From: Chryseobacterium phocaeense
Lineage (GTDB): Bacteria > Bacteroidota > Bacteroidia > Flavobacteriales > Weeksellaceae
Length of the DNA: 64,000 nt
NCBI RefSeq assembly: GCF_900169075.1
Contig: NZ_LT827015.1
Span: forward strand, 1,054,001 to 1,118,000
Direction: 5' to 3'
Shown: positions 43,229 through 52,225 of the stretch, in pieces
Layout of the letters: each line of letters begins with the position of its first letter
Position numbering within the stretch: the first letter of the stretch is position 1
Notes under the pieces: model-generated
What the model was told of the DNA's origin: nothing
Seen by the model: the letters and a program-made list of their open reading frames with translations, nothing else
Databases searched by the model: none
Made by a program: the position numbers and the translations under genes

Positions 43229-43265
43229 TTTGATTTTGTAGATTCGTAAAAATGTTATATCTTTG
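43229..43265 (+). promoter_or_regulatory. Predicted promoter of the pyrimidine operon
   Basis: A TTTTG -33 element (43234-43238) and TATCTTTG -7 element (43258-43265) are spaced by 19 bases, a near-consensus Bacteroidota promoter. The expected start of transcription is about 43270-43273, at or next to the ATG of the leader ORF (43272). The leader might therefore be translated from a leaderless mRNA. Confidence 0.7.
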
Positions 43266-43271
43266 CACCTA

Positions 43272-43343
43272 ATGAATAAAAGAGTATTTATATCATTAGA
43301 TTTACCGGGCGAAAGCGCCCTTTACGATATTTATTGTTATTAA
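43272..43343 (+). CDS. Leader peptide ORF of the pyrB attenuator
   Basis: A 23-codon ORF starting [15 protein letters not shown] and ending YDIYCY, with the stop TAA at 43341-43343. A GGGCG/CGCCC hairpin (43307-43320) lies within it and could act as a transcription-pause hairpin. It is followed by a U-rich stretch (ttta...ttattgttat). The stop codon touches the 5' arm of the terminator. A ribosome near the end of the leader would block the terminator, as in the E. coli pyrBI leader. Translation is not proven. Confidence 0.55.
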   Translation: MNKRVFISLDLPGESALYDIYCY

Positions 43344-43370
43344 GCGAAGATTTTGTCTTCGCTTTTTTTA
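43342..43370 (+). terminator. Attenuator terminator upstream of pyrB
   Basis: AAGCGAAGA (43342-43350) pairs perfectly with TCTTCGCTT (43356-43364) around TTTTG, followed by a T run. It lies 20 bases before the pyrB start and right after the leader stop codon, so it can regulate the operon by read-through. Confidence 0.88.
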
Positions 43371-43389
43371 TGCTCAAAAAATAAGAATT

Positions 43390-44286
43390 ATGTTTACGAT
43401 TACAGAACTAAGCACCGAGAGAATCAACAGGATACTGACCGAAGCACTGGCTTTTGCCAACGGGAAAACTGCAAAAATTGAAGGAGAGGTTTTCTGCTCA
43501 AATCTTTTCTTTGAAGACAGCACAAGAACAAAGACAAGCTTTGATATGGCAGAAAGAAAACTGGGTCTGCAGGTCGTGCCATTTGATGCTTCCAACAGTT
43601 CTGTAAACAAAGGCGAAAGTCTTTATGATACGGTGAAAACCATTCAGAGCATTGGAGTAAACCTGGTGGTGATCAGAGATAAGAAAGACCGTTACTTTGA
43701 AGAACTAAAAAATATCAGTATTCCGGTGATCAATGGAGGAGACGGAACGGGAAATCACCCTTCCCAATGCATGCTGGATCTGATGACCATCTTCCAGGAG
43801 TTCGGAAAGTTTGAAGGACTGAAAATAGGAATTGTAGGGGATGTAAAACACAGCCGTGTCGCCAACTCAAATGCTGAAGCACTAAGAAGACTGGGCGCCA
43901 AGGTATACTTCTCCGGACCAGAGGACTGGTTTGATGAAGGTGCTTTAATTAACGGAACTTACCTTCCGGTAGATCAGCTGATCAAAGAAGTGGATGTACT
44001 GATGCTGCTGAGAATTCAGCACGAGAGACACGATGCGAAAATGAGTTTTTCAGCCTCAGAATACCATAGAAAATATGGTCTGACCAAAGAAAGGGAAAAA
44101 GCAATGAAAGACTCTGCGATCATTATGCATCCAGCTCCGATCAACAGAGGTGTAGAGATTGATACAGACCTTGTGGAATGTGAGCGTTCCAGAGTATTCA
44201 AACAGATGCAGAATGGTGTTTTCGCTAGAATGGCCATCTTAAAAGAAGCACTGGAAAAAGAAGGATATACCTTTAAAGAATTGTAA
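43390..44286 (+). CDS. pyrB: Aspartate carbamoyltransferase, catalytic subunit
   Basis: A 298-residue transcarbamylase, the first committed step of pyrimidine synthesis. It has the carbamoyl-phosphate motif [20 protein letters not shown] (about residues 38-57) and the aspartate-binding region [19 protein letters not shown]. The [17 protein letters not shown] segment completes the family pattern. No regulatory pyrI follows. Expression is probably controlled by the leader/terminator directly upstream. Confidence 0.96.
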   Translation: MFTITELSTERINRILTEALAFANGKTAKIEGEVFCSNLFFEDSTRTKTSFDMAERKLGLQVVPFDASNSSVNKGESLYDTVKTIQSIGVNLVVIRDKKDRYFEELKNISIPVINGGDGTGNHPSQCMLDLMTIFQEFGKFEGLKIGIVGDVKHSRVANSNAEALRRLGAKVYFSGPEDWFDEGALINGTYLPVDQLIKEVDVLMLLRIQHERHDAKMSFSASEYHRKYGLTKEREKAMKDSAIIMHPAPINRGVEIDTDLVECERSRVFKQMQNGVFARMAILKEALEKEGYTFKEL

Positions 44287-44372
44287 AAAATAAAATGTAC
44301 AAAGTAAAAAGTACATCATACATTATACAACTGACATTATACAAAGAAAAAATAGATAAAGAGATAAATAAA

Positions 44373-45455
44373 ATGAAGAAAAAATTAATACTGGAGTCCG
44401 GTGAAGTGTTTCATGGAGAAGGTTTCGGAGCAGAACTGGAAACAGCCGGAGAAGTAGTTTTCAATACCGGAATGACAGGGTATCAGGAGCTGATCTCCGA
44501 TCCGTCATACTGCGGTCAGATTGTTTGCATGACCTATCCGCTTATCGGAAATTATGGTATTAACCGTGATGATTATGAAAGTATCGAGCCGGCTATTAAA
44601 GGGTTGATCGTAAAGGAACTTTGCGACCTGCCTTCCAATTTCCGTACCCAGATTACTTTAGATGAATTATTTAAAAAGAAAAACCTTTCAGGGATTTCAG
44701 GAATCGATACGAGAAGACTCACCAGAATTCTTCGTAATTCCGGAGTCGTAAAAGGAAAAATCGTAAACGCTGAATCTGACGAAAACGAAGTGGTTACAGA
44801 ACTGAAAGGGACTAATTTCCCAACCAATCAGGTAGAAACCGTTTCTACAAAAACAGCCTACGCCAATCCGGGAAGAGGCCTGAAAGTGGTTTTAGTGGAT
44901 TTCGGTTCCAAATTAGGAATCATCAGAGAGCTGTCTCAAAGAAATTGTGACATTACCGTAGTTTCCCACGACATTACAGCGGAAGAAATCCTCTTAATGA
45001 ATCCGGACGGAATCATGCTTTCCAACGGTCCCGGCGACCCTGAAGACAATCCACAGGCCCTTGAAATGATCCGCGGATTATTAGGAAAAGTTCCGATCTT
45101 CGGAATTTGTCTGGGACATCAGCTGATCGGCCTGGCGTGCGGAGCCAAAACTTTCAAACTGAAATTCGGGCACAGAGGAGGAAACCACCCGGTACTGGAT
45201 CTGGAGAAAAACAAAGTATCCATCACTTCCCAGAACCACGGATATGCTGTAGATCAGGAAAGCCTTAAAGGAACAGACCTTATCGAAACCCACATCGCAT
45301 TGAACGACAGAACCAACGAAGGACTGAAACACAAAATCCACCCTTGCTTCTCCGTTCAATACCACCCCGAAGCAAGCCCGGGCCCTGAAGACGCGAATTA
45401 TTTGTTTGATGAATTCCTAGATTTAATGTACCAATTTAAAAATGTAACAGTTTAA
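44373..45455 (+). CDS. carA: Carbamoyl-phosphate synthase small (glutaminase) subunit
   Basis: A 360-residue subunit that hydrolyses glutamine and passes ammonia to CarB. The ATG at 44373 puts the protein in register with the family (MKKKLILESGEVFHGEGFGA); an earlier in-frame ATG would add 26 unlikely residues. The class I amidotransferase domain shows SNGPGDPEDNP, the nucleophilic cysteine in FGICLGHQLIGLACG and the His/Glu in VQYHPEASPGP. It is the second gene of the pyr operon, 86 bases after pyrB. Confidence 0.96.
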   Translation: MKKKLILESGEVFHGEGFGAELETAGEVVFNTGMTGYQELISDPSYCGQIVCMTYPLIGNYGINRDDYESIEPAIKGLIVKELCDLPSNFRTQITLDELFKKKNLSGISGIDTRRLTRILRNSGVVKGKIVNAESDENEVVTELKGTNFPTNQVETVSTKTAYANPGRGLKVVLVDFGSKLGIIRELSQRNCDITVVSHDITAEEILLMNPDGIMLSNGPGDPEDNPQALEMIRGLLGKVPIFGICLGHQLIGLACGAKTFKLKFGHRGGNHPVLDLEKNKVSITSQNHGYAVDQESLKGTDLIETHIALNDRTNEGLKHKIHPCFSVQYHPEASPGPEDANYLFDEFLDLMYQFKNVTV

Positions 45456-45465
45456 CAATCATTAA

Positions 45466-45828
45466 ATGATCAATTTCGAGAACAATCCTTTAATTGAAAA
45501 AACAGTAAAATTCTCTTTAGATATTATTGAATTTTGTGAGTTATTGGAAAGTAACAAGAAATTTGTCATTGCTAAACAGTTATTACGTTCAGGAACAAGT
45601 ATTGGAGCAAACTCTTTTGAAGCACAGAATCCATATAGCAAAAAGGATTTTGTGAATAAAATAAAGATTGCGGCCAAAGAGCTTGAAGAAACAAAATATT
45701 GGTTATATCTGTGCAAACACTCCAGAAATTATCCTTTTGATGATAAATTGGAAACACAGATCGTAGAAATCGGAAAAATTATTTATAAAATTCTAAGCAC
45801 AAGTTTATCTAAGGAAAACGGTCAGTAA
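45466..45828 (+). CDS. Four-helix-bundle protein (S23 intervening-sequence family)
   Basis: A 120-residue all-helical protein with the family core LLRSGTSIGANSFEAQNPYSKKDFVNKIKIAAKELEETKYWL. The family was first seen encoded in intervening sequences of 23S rRNA genes, but stand-alone copies are frequent in Bacteroidota. Here it sits inside the carA-carB interval, 10 bases after carA and 44 before carB, on the same strand. It must be co-transcribed with the pyrimidine genes. Its role is unknown. RNA or DNA binding is often proposed. Confidence 0.88.
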   Translation: MINFENNPLIEKTVKFSLDIIEFCELLESNKKFVIAKQLLRSGTSIGANSFEAQNPYSKKDFVNKIKIAAKELEETKYWLYLCKHSRNYPFDDKLETQIVEIGKIIYKILSTSLSKENGQ

Positions 45829-45872
45829 TATTGTTACACTGTTAGATTGATAAATTGTTACATTTTAAACTT

Positions 45873-48800
45873 ATGAAAAGAAACGACATAAAAACAATTT
45901 TAGTAATCGGTTCAGGACCCATCATCATCGGTCAGGCAGCTGAATTTGATTACGCAGGAACGCAGGCTTGTCTGTCTTTGAGAGAAGAAGGCTACAAGGT
46001 GATTTTGATCAATTCAAACCCTGCGACGATTATGACGGATGTAGAAATCGCAGATAAAGTATACATCGAGCCGATTTCCCTTCAGTTTGTAAGCCACATC
46101 ATCAGAAAAGAACGTCCTGATGCGCTTTTACCAACCCTGGGAGGGCAAACGGGTCTGAACATGGCGGTAGAACTTGAAAAATCAGGGATCCTTGAAGAAT
46201 GTAAGGTGGAAGTATTGGGAACGAAGCTTTCTGCGATCAACAGAGCAGAAGACAGGGACCTTTTCCGTGAACTGATGAGAGAGCTGAACGAGCCCGTACC
46301 TGAGTCGGATATTGTTAATACCGTGGAAGGAGCGCTTCGTTTCGCTGATGAGATCGGATACCCGGTGATTGTTCGTCCTGCCTTTACCATGGGAGGAACA
46401 GGAGGTGGAATTGCCTCTAATGAAACTGAATTGAAGGAAATTGCAGAATTAGGATTGAAATACAGCCCTGTAACGCAGTGTCTTATTGAGAAATCAATTG
46501 CAGGTTTCAAAGAAATTGAATACGAAGTAATGCGTGATGCAAACGACAATGCCATTGTGGTTTGTAACATGGAAAATATAGATCCGGTAGGCGTGCACAC
46601 GGGAGATTCTATCGTGGTGGCACCTTCCCAGACGCTTTCTGACAGGGAATACCAGTTATTGAGAAATGCTTCCCTTAAAATCATCAGAGCTTTGGGAATT
46701 GAAGGAGGATGTAATGTACAGTTGGCCCTTGATCCACATTCATTTGATTACTATATCATCGAGGTGAATCCAAGAGTATCTCGTTCATCTGCATTGGCAA
46801 GTAAAGCAACAGGATATCCGATTGCCAAAATTGCAGCGAAAATTGCGGTAGGTTTAACACTTGACGAAATCATGAATCCGGTAACAGGTAAAACATATGC
46901 TTGTTTTGAACCGGCTCTTGATTATGTGGTAACCAAATTCCCGAGATTCCCGTTCGATAAATTTGAAACGGCGGACAGAAGACTTTCTACTCAAATGAAA
47001 GCCACCGGAGAAGTAATGGCCATCGGAAGAAATTTTGAAGAGTCTTTACAGAAAGCGATCCGTTCCCTGGAAACCGGAATCAGACATTTAGGATTAAAAA
47101 CAAAGCAGGCTGAAGCGCTGACGGCTGAAGAAATCGAAAGAAGAATCAGAGTGTGTGATGATGAAAGATTATTCATCATCGGAGATGCTTTGAGAAGAGG
47201 ATACGACTGGGAACAGATTGTAGAATGGAGCAAAATTGACAAATTCTTCATCTGGAAACTGAAAAAATTAGTTGACTTCGAAAAAGTAATCGCTGCTAAT
47301 AAATTTGACAAAGCAACTGTAATTGAAGCTAAAAAATTAGGCTTTGCAGATATGAATATCGCCTACCTTTGGGAAGTGAAGCAGCGTGAAGTTTTCGATT
47401 TCAGAAAAGAAAACGGAATCATGCCGGTGTACAAAATGGTAGATACCTGTGCGGCGGAGTTTGAAAGTGAAACACCCTATTTCTACGGAACGTACGAAGA
47501 AGAAAACGAAAGCGTAGTTTCAGATAAGGAAAAGATCATCGTTCTGGGTTCAGGACCTATCCGAATCGGGCAGGGAGTAGAATTCGACTATGCAACGGTT
47601 CACTCGGTTTGGGCGATTAAAGAAATGGGCTACGAAGCTATCATCATCAACAACAACCCTGAAACGGTTTCTACAGACTTCTCGATCTCTGATAAATTAT
47701 ACTTCGAGCCGCTAACGGAAGAAGATGTAATGAATATTATTGATTTGGAAAAACCAAAAGGGGTAGTAGTACAGTTCGGAGGGCAGACAGCCATCAACCT
47801 TGCTGATAAACTTGCTTCACACGGAGTTCAGATTCTGGGAACTTCACTGGAAGACCTTGACAGAGCTGAAAACAGGGATAAATTTGAAAAAGCACTTCAG
47901 GAGATGGGAATTCCTCAGCCATTAGGGAAAACATCCACCTCAAAAGAAGAAGCCATAAAAATTGCCAACGAAATCGGGTATCCGGTTCTGGTACGTCCAA
48001 GCTACGTATTGGGCGGACGTGCGATGGAAATCGTGTACGGAGAAGCTGAGCTGGCCTATTACATGGAAAATGCAGTGGAAGCAAGCCCTAAGCACCCTGT
48101 TTTGGTTGATAAATATATGGTAGGAAAAGAAATCGAGATCGATGCGATCTGCGATGGCGAAACCGTAGTGATCCCTGGAATCATGGAGCACATCGAAAGA
48201 GCAGGAGTACACTCCGGAGACTCTATTGCGGTTTATCCTACACAGAATGTTTCCCAGAAAGAGATCGATACTCTGGTAGATTATACCCAGAGACTGGCAA
48301 AAGGCCTGAACGTTATCGGTCTAATGAATATCCAGTACGTTCTTTTCGAAGGAAATGTCTACGTAATTGAAGTGAATCCACGTTCCTCAAGAACAGTTCC
48401 ATTCCTTTCTAAAATTACAGAAGTTCCTATGGCCAATCTGGCTACAAAAGCGATCTTAGGACAAAAACTTACAGATTTAGGATATAAAAACGGACTGGTT
48501 CCAAGTAAGGAAGGAGTCTATGTAAAAGTACCTGTGTTCTCTTTCTCAAAACTAACGAAAGTAGATATCTCCCTGGGACCTGAAATGAAGTCTACAGGAG
48601 AAGTAATGGGTAAAGATACCACACTGGAAAAAGCCCTTTACAAAGGATTGATCGCGGCAGGAAGAAAAGTTCCGATGCACGGTTCTATACTCTTCACAGT
48701 AGCAGACAAGCACAAAGAAGAGGCGGCAGCACTTGCAGAAAGATTCCACGAAGTAGGATTCAGAATCTGGGCTACCGAAGGAACAGCGAAATACTTTGGA

Positions 48801-49052
48801 GAAAAAGGAATTCCCTGCAAAATAGGATACAAGATCGGAGAAGAGGATGTAAACCTGATCGACCTGATCCAGAAAGGAAAAGTACAGTATGTTGTAAATA
48901 CCACCACCAAAGGGAAGCAGGCAGAAAGAGACGGATTCCAGATCAGAAGAATGAGTGTGGAAAACGGAGTTCCTTGTCTGACATCAATGGATACGGTAGA
49001 AGCCATCCTGAAAGTAATTGAAAGCATGAGCTTTAAAATGGAGACGATGTAA
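45873..49052 (+). CDS. carB: Carbamoyl-phosphate synthase large subunit
   Basis: A 1059-residue synthetase with two ATP-grasp halves: [27 protein letters not shown] at the start of the first and [25 protein letters not shown] at the start of the second (about residue 553). A C-terminal MGS-like allosteric domain follows. The ATG at 45873 is preferred; 45855 would add six residues. It produces carbamoyl phosphate for both pyrB and the acyl-ornithine carbamoyltransferase, linking the two neighbouring pathways. A terminator follows. Confidence 0.97.
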   Translation: MKRNDIKTILVIGSGPIIIGQAAEFDYAGTQACLSLREEGYKVILINSNPATIMTDVEIADKVYIEPISLQFVSHIIRKERPDALLPTLGGQTGLNMAVELEKSGILEECKVEVLGTKLSAINRAEDRDLFRELMRELNEPVPESDIVNTVEGALRFADEIGYPVIVRPAFTMGGTGGGIASNETELKEIAELGLKYSPVTQCLIEKSIAGFKEIEYEVMRDANDNAIVVCNMENIDPVGVHTGDSIVVAPSQTLSDREYQLLRNASLKIIRALGIEGGCNVQLALDPHSFDYYIIEVNPRVSRSSALASKATGYPIAKIAAKIAVGLTLDEIMNPVTGKTYACFEPALDYVVTKFPRFPFDKFETADRRLSTQMKATGEVMAIGRNFEESLQKAIRSLETGIRHLGLKTKQAEALTAEEIERRIRVCDDERLFIIGDALRRGYDWEQIVEWSKIDKFFIWKLKKLVDFEKVIAANKFDKATVIEAKKLGFADMNIAYLWEVKQREVFDFRKENGIMPVYKMVDTCAAEFESETPYFYGTYEEENESVVSDKEKIIVLGSGPIRIGQGVEFDYATVHSVWAIKEMGYEAIIINNNPETVSTDFSISDKLYFEPLTEEDVMNIIDLEKPKGVVVQFGGQTAINLADKLASHGVQILGTSLEDLDRAENRDKFEKALQEMGIPQPLGKTSTSKEEAIKIANEIGYPVLVRPSYVLGGRAMEIVYGEAELAYYMENAVEASPKHPVLVDKYMVGKEIEIDAICDGETVVIPGIMEHIERAGVHSGDSIAVYPTQNVSQKEIDTLVDYTQRLAKGLNVIGLMNIQYVLFEGNVYVIEVNPRSSRTVPFLSKITEVPMANLATKAILGQKLTDLGYKNGLVPSKEGVYVKVPVFSFSKLTKVDISLGPEMKSTGEVMGKDTTLEKALYKGLIAAGRKVPMHGSILFTVADKHKEEAAALAERFHEVGFRIWATEGTAKYFGEKGIPCKIGYKIGEEDVNLIDLIQKGKVQYVVNTTTKGKQAERDGFQIRRMSVENGVPCLTSMDTVEAILKVIESMSFKMETM

Positions 49053-49080
49053 TTGTCGGAACCCTATCAAATATTTCAAA

Positions 49081-49113
49081 CCTCACAGATTTCTGAAATC
49101 TGTGAGGTTTTTT
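49081..49113. terminator. Bidirectional terminator between carB and the AraC-type gene
   Basis: CCTCACAGATTT (49081-49092) pairs with AAATCTGTGAGG (49096-49107) around a three-base loop and is flanked by T runs on the plus and A's on the other side. It serves carB and probably the convergent regulator gene. Confidence 0.9.
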
Positions 49114-49125
49114 ATTCTAAAACCA

Positions 49126-50280
49126 CTAATCCCCGTCCTGCATCTCTATCCGCTGCTGCTTCACATAGCTGCTGGGAGACATCTGGGTAATTTTCTTAAA
49201 ATTCCGGTTAAAACTTGTTTTTGAGCTGAATCCACACTCAAAAGCCAGGGCCAGTAACGTATATTGCCTGCTTTCCGGGTCCAGGAGAAGTTGCTTGAAA
49301 GCTTCCACTCTGAAAGTATTGATATAATCGTAAAAGTTTTTCCCTTCCTTTGAATTGATGACCTGCGACAATACTCCCGGGTGTATATCAAGCATTTTGG
49401 CAAGATCACCCAACGTAAGCTCGGGATCTTTATAATATTCCTGCTCCTTCATAAGCTGCTCCAGGCGGGATTGAATTCCAGCGGCTTTAGTGTCTTCCAG
49501 TTTTGTTTTTTCATACTTCACACGGTCCGCAACCTCTGTGATGATCTCGTTTTTTTCCGGTACTTCCATGACTTCAAGTGTGGTGGGAAGAACTACTGAA
49601 TGTACGGATGCCGGATTGGAAAAAATTCCAGCCTGGCGGATCCCAAAATATCCGATGAAAAAAATAAATAATGCCACTGCAACATACAGGGCCCTTGGTG
49701 ACTGCATAAAGATCACAACAATCCAGATCACTCCCATTCCTGAAATCAGGTACCGCATCCAGTTAAGCGTAATTTTATCGGTATTTGAGAATTGTCCCCT
49801 GATATTTTGCCGGTGTCTGTACAATAAGAAAAGGGACAGGACTACATATACAACACCTGAAATCATAATACACGCGATAATTGCCCGGAACAATGGCTGA
49901 TAGACAGATAGCATCAGTTGATCTGACTGGATTCCCGGAAGAATAAATGCCAGCAGAACAGAGGTAAGTACAGCCGGAATAAAATGCAGCAGATAAGCCC
50001 ATCGGTAGCGCTGCTGGCCGCTCAGAAACAAAATGTAAAGGTAGAGAAACGGACCGTGTAAAAAAGGTAAAGGCAACTCCCATCCGATAAACGAAGGAAA
50101 CTGGCAGATAAAACCTGAAGCATACCCTGTAATAAAAATCAAATGAGCCAATGCGAAAAAAAACCACAGCGTCAGAATCTTGTCTGCTGTGTTCTTTTTC
50201 TGCTTAGTGATCAGCAGGATGAAAATAAACAGAGCTATTGAAACTCCACTTATATAGATAAGTTGCCAGCCTGTTTCCAT
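49126..50280 (-). CDS. AraC-type regulator with N-terminal multi-helix membrane domain
   Basis: A 384-residue protein. Seven hydrophobic segments are predicted in residues ~5-230, including IYISGVSIALFIFILLI and HGPFLYLYILFLSG. The C-terminal ~110 residues are an AraC-type DNA-binding domain (LTLGDLAKMLDIHPGVLSQVINSKEGKNFYDYIN and LALAFECGFSSKTSFNRNFKKITQMSPSSYV). This membrane-tethered layout is common in Bacteroidota. It follows a barrel-like protein and an esterase lipoprotein on the same strand and may control them. The signal is unknown. Confidence 0.88.
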   Translation of the reverse strand: METGWQLIYISGVSIALFIFILLITKQKKNTADKILTLWFFFALAHLIFITGYASGFICQFPSFIGWELPLPFLHGPFLYLYILFLSGQQRYRWAYLLHFIPAVLTSVLLAFILPGIQSDQLMLSVYQPLFRAIIACIMISGVVYVVLSLFLLYRHRQNIRGQFSNTDKITLNWMRYLISGMGVIWIVVIFMQSPRALYVAVALFIFFIGYFGIRQAGIFSNPASVHSVVLPTTLEVMEVPEKNEIITEVADRVKYEKTKLEDTKAAGIQSRLEQLMKEQEYYKDPELTLGDLAKMLDIHPGVLSQVINSKEGKNFYDYINTFRVEAFKQLLLDPESRQYTLLALAFECGFSSKTSFNRNFKKITQMSPSSYVKQQRIEMQDGD

Positions 50281-50342
50281 TCTTATAACGAATCAAAAAA
50301 CAAAAATAAGGAATATCAGGCTGTGATATTCCTTTTAAGGTT

Positions 50343-50915
50343 TTATTTATAAAGTTTAATACCAATACCTATTTCCAGATAAACGAGATTCGTTAAAGTA
50401 CCTAAAGGATAATATTGGACAGGGCTGAAAGGCAGATATAATCTTGTATCGAATGTAAACCTCTTTTTTCCAAGGGAAAATTCATACATGAGGCCATAAT
50501 CAGGAACTGTAGTATGGGTGCTTACCGTTACTTTATCCAGCTCAGGATTGTCCATGGTTTCTTTAAAAGCAATGTACCGCATGCCTCCCAATGCCAGTAC
50601 AGTATGTCTGCTTTTCCCCTTTTTTCCGTACAGAGAATACCCGGCTCCGAATTTTTGTGTAATCGAATAATTATAGTCAGTCTTAATATATGGCTGGGGA
50701 TTATTCCTGAACAGCAGAAAGCTGAACATAGAGTGGGAGGCTAGGGAAAACCTCCGGTTCAATGGGTGAACGGCCATCACTGATACCGTAGGTTTAAAAG
50801 AGCTTCCGGTGGCACCGATCGCCGGTTTTATTTCAAGCGGAAAAACGTGTTTCATAGTATCCTGAGCCTTTATATAAGACACCATGATGAAAAGTAAAAT
50901 AAATGTAAAACGCAT
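50343..50915 (-). CDS. Exported small beta-barrel-like protein
   Basis: A 190-residue protein with a signal peptide (MRFTFILLFIMVSYIKA). The beta-rich body (FAAGYSLYGKK-like strand GAGYSLYGKKGKS, DYGLMYEFSLGKKRFTFDTRLYLPF) ends in VYLEIGIGIKLYK, whose C-terminal pattern resembles an outer-membrane strand. No family is recognised. It lies 9 bases after the esterase lipoprotein gene and upstream of the AraC-type regulator, same strand. Confidence 0.65.
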   Translation of the reverse strand: MRFTFILLFIMVSYIKAQDTMKHVFPLEIKPAIGATGSSFKPTVSVMAVHPLNRRFSLASHSMFSFLLFRNNPQPYIKTDYNYSITQKFGAGYSLYGKKGKSRHTVLALGGMRYIAFKETMDNPELDKVTVSTHTTVPDYGLMYEFSLGKKRFTFDTRLYLPFSPVQYYPLGTLTNLVYLEIGIGIKLYK

Positions 50916-50924
50916 AAAAACAGA

Positions 50925-51737
50925 TTAAAGTTGTTGAAAATAAAATGTGACCGCTTTCCTGATATTCGGCTTTTTAGAACCCATATGGTCCAACCCTTTT
51001 GCGAGATGATAGCCTTTCGAGAAACCGTTGTAATGCTGGTTCAGGATCTGACGGAGAGCTTCTACCGTTGGACGCATTCCTCCTTCTTCAATTTCGCCGG
51101 TTGCCAGAAAGAATGTGCCGGTTCGGGACTGATTGCCGGCCCGGTTCTTCTTTTCCTCCTTAAGAACAACCTGACCCCCGATCCAAAGCGCCGGGCTTAA
51201 AGCAAGATAATTACCGAAAACATCAGGATAACTGGTAAAGCAGTAAGCCCCGAACAATCCTCCCGCAGAATGGCCAAGGATCGCCCTGTCTTCCCGGATG
51301 CCGGATGCGTGAAAATCCTGCTCAATCTTCGGGATCAGCTCTTCATTAATAAACCTTACAAACAGATCAGCCCTGCCGCTTCCATTTTTATACGGTACGG
51401 GCAGATAATCATCCAGTCTGTCGTTTCCCCAGCCAATACCTACTACCAATACATCACTGCGATGGAAATTTTCGGATTGCGTCTGAACTTCCCGTGCTAC
51501 ATCATCAAAATCCCATTTCGAATCCAGTACATAAATGGTTTTATACTTTGTTGACGATGAATAATTTTTGGGTACTGCGACTTTAACAGGGTAAGTACTT
51601 CCGTTAATATTGGAAGTAATAGAAAATTCCCGTACGAGTTCTTTGTCAAAAGTATCTTCCCGGCAAGCCGTCAAAGAAATAAGCATAATAAAAATGCTGG
51701 CGATGAAAGAAATGGTTATCCGGTTGTTTTTATTCAT
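50925..51737 (-). CDS. Putative esterase lipoprotein (enterochelin-esterase-like fold)
   Basis: A 270-residue alpha/beta hydrolase with a lipoprotein signal ending LTAC (lipidated Cys25). It has the nucleophile elbow ILGHSAGGLFGAYCF (Ser in GHSAGG) and YLALSPALWIGG, typical of the esterase D/enterochelin-esterase-like branch. Possible catalytic His is in KGLDHMGS. It is probably attached to the envelope and hydrolyses an ester substrate, perhaps an iron-siderophore; that is inference. It is the first gene of the three-gene minus-strand run ending in the AraC-type regulator. Confidence 0.8.
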   Translation of the reverse strand: MNKNNRITISFIASIFIMLISLTACREDTFDKELVREFSITSNINGSTYPVKVAVPKNYSSSTKYKTIYVLDSKWDFDDVAREVQTQSENFHRSDVLVVGIGWGNDRLDDYLPVPYKNGSGRADLFVRFINEELIPKIEQDFHASGIREDRAILGHSAGGLFGAYCFTSYPDVFGNYLALSPALWIGGQVVLKEEKKNRAGNQSRTGTFFLATGEIEEGGMRPTVEALRQILNQHYNGFSKGYHLAKGLDHMGSKKPNIRKAVTFYFQQL

Positions 51738-52225
51738 TTTGTTTAATATTTAGAATTATGATTTGTTGTTTTAATGAAGGTCATATAATCTGTTTTATTT
51801 AAACGATGGGGCAAAAATAACCGTGATTATGGCTTCAAATGCTTCATCTTATAAGGTGGAGCTTATTTTTAATAATTTGAAAATCAGATAGATATTTATT
51901 TTCGCAGATCCTTCGGACTCACGTTCCGGGAAAAACGATGTAGTTGGTTTTGAGATAACTGGATGATGTGTTATGGATATGCTTCGGCTCTGCTCAGTAT
52001 TATAAAGTTAGCATCAGGCGGTTGTAGATTAGGAATAAGTTCTGTTAAAACGTAAATTTCAGGTCAGTTCCTTAGTCCGGATTATATAAAGAGCACTTAA
52101 CAACGCATTTACTGGAATTTTTGAAGCAGTTATTAGAAAATTACGCGCATTTATTAGCCGTTAACTGTATGTGATTGAGGATTTTAATACATTCGTAATA
52201 CATCAATCAATAAACAAATATAACT
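51738..52225. other. 488-base gap upstream of the T9SS adhesin
   Basis: No ORF of interest. It contains the inverted copy of the CTGAGC-type word (51979-51997) and moderate-GC patches such as CAGATCCTTCGGACTCACG (51906-51924). The gap must contain the divergent promoters of the esterase lipoprotein and the adhesin. No confident promoter pair was read. Confidence 0.45.

Noticed and set aside
45466..45828. Intervening sequence of a 23S rRNA gene
   Set aside because: There is no rRNA sequence around it; it lies between carA and carB.
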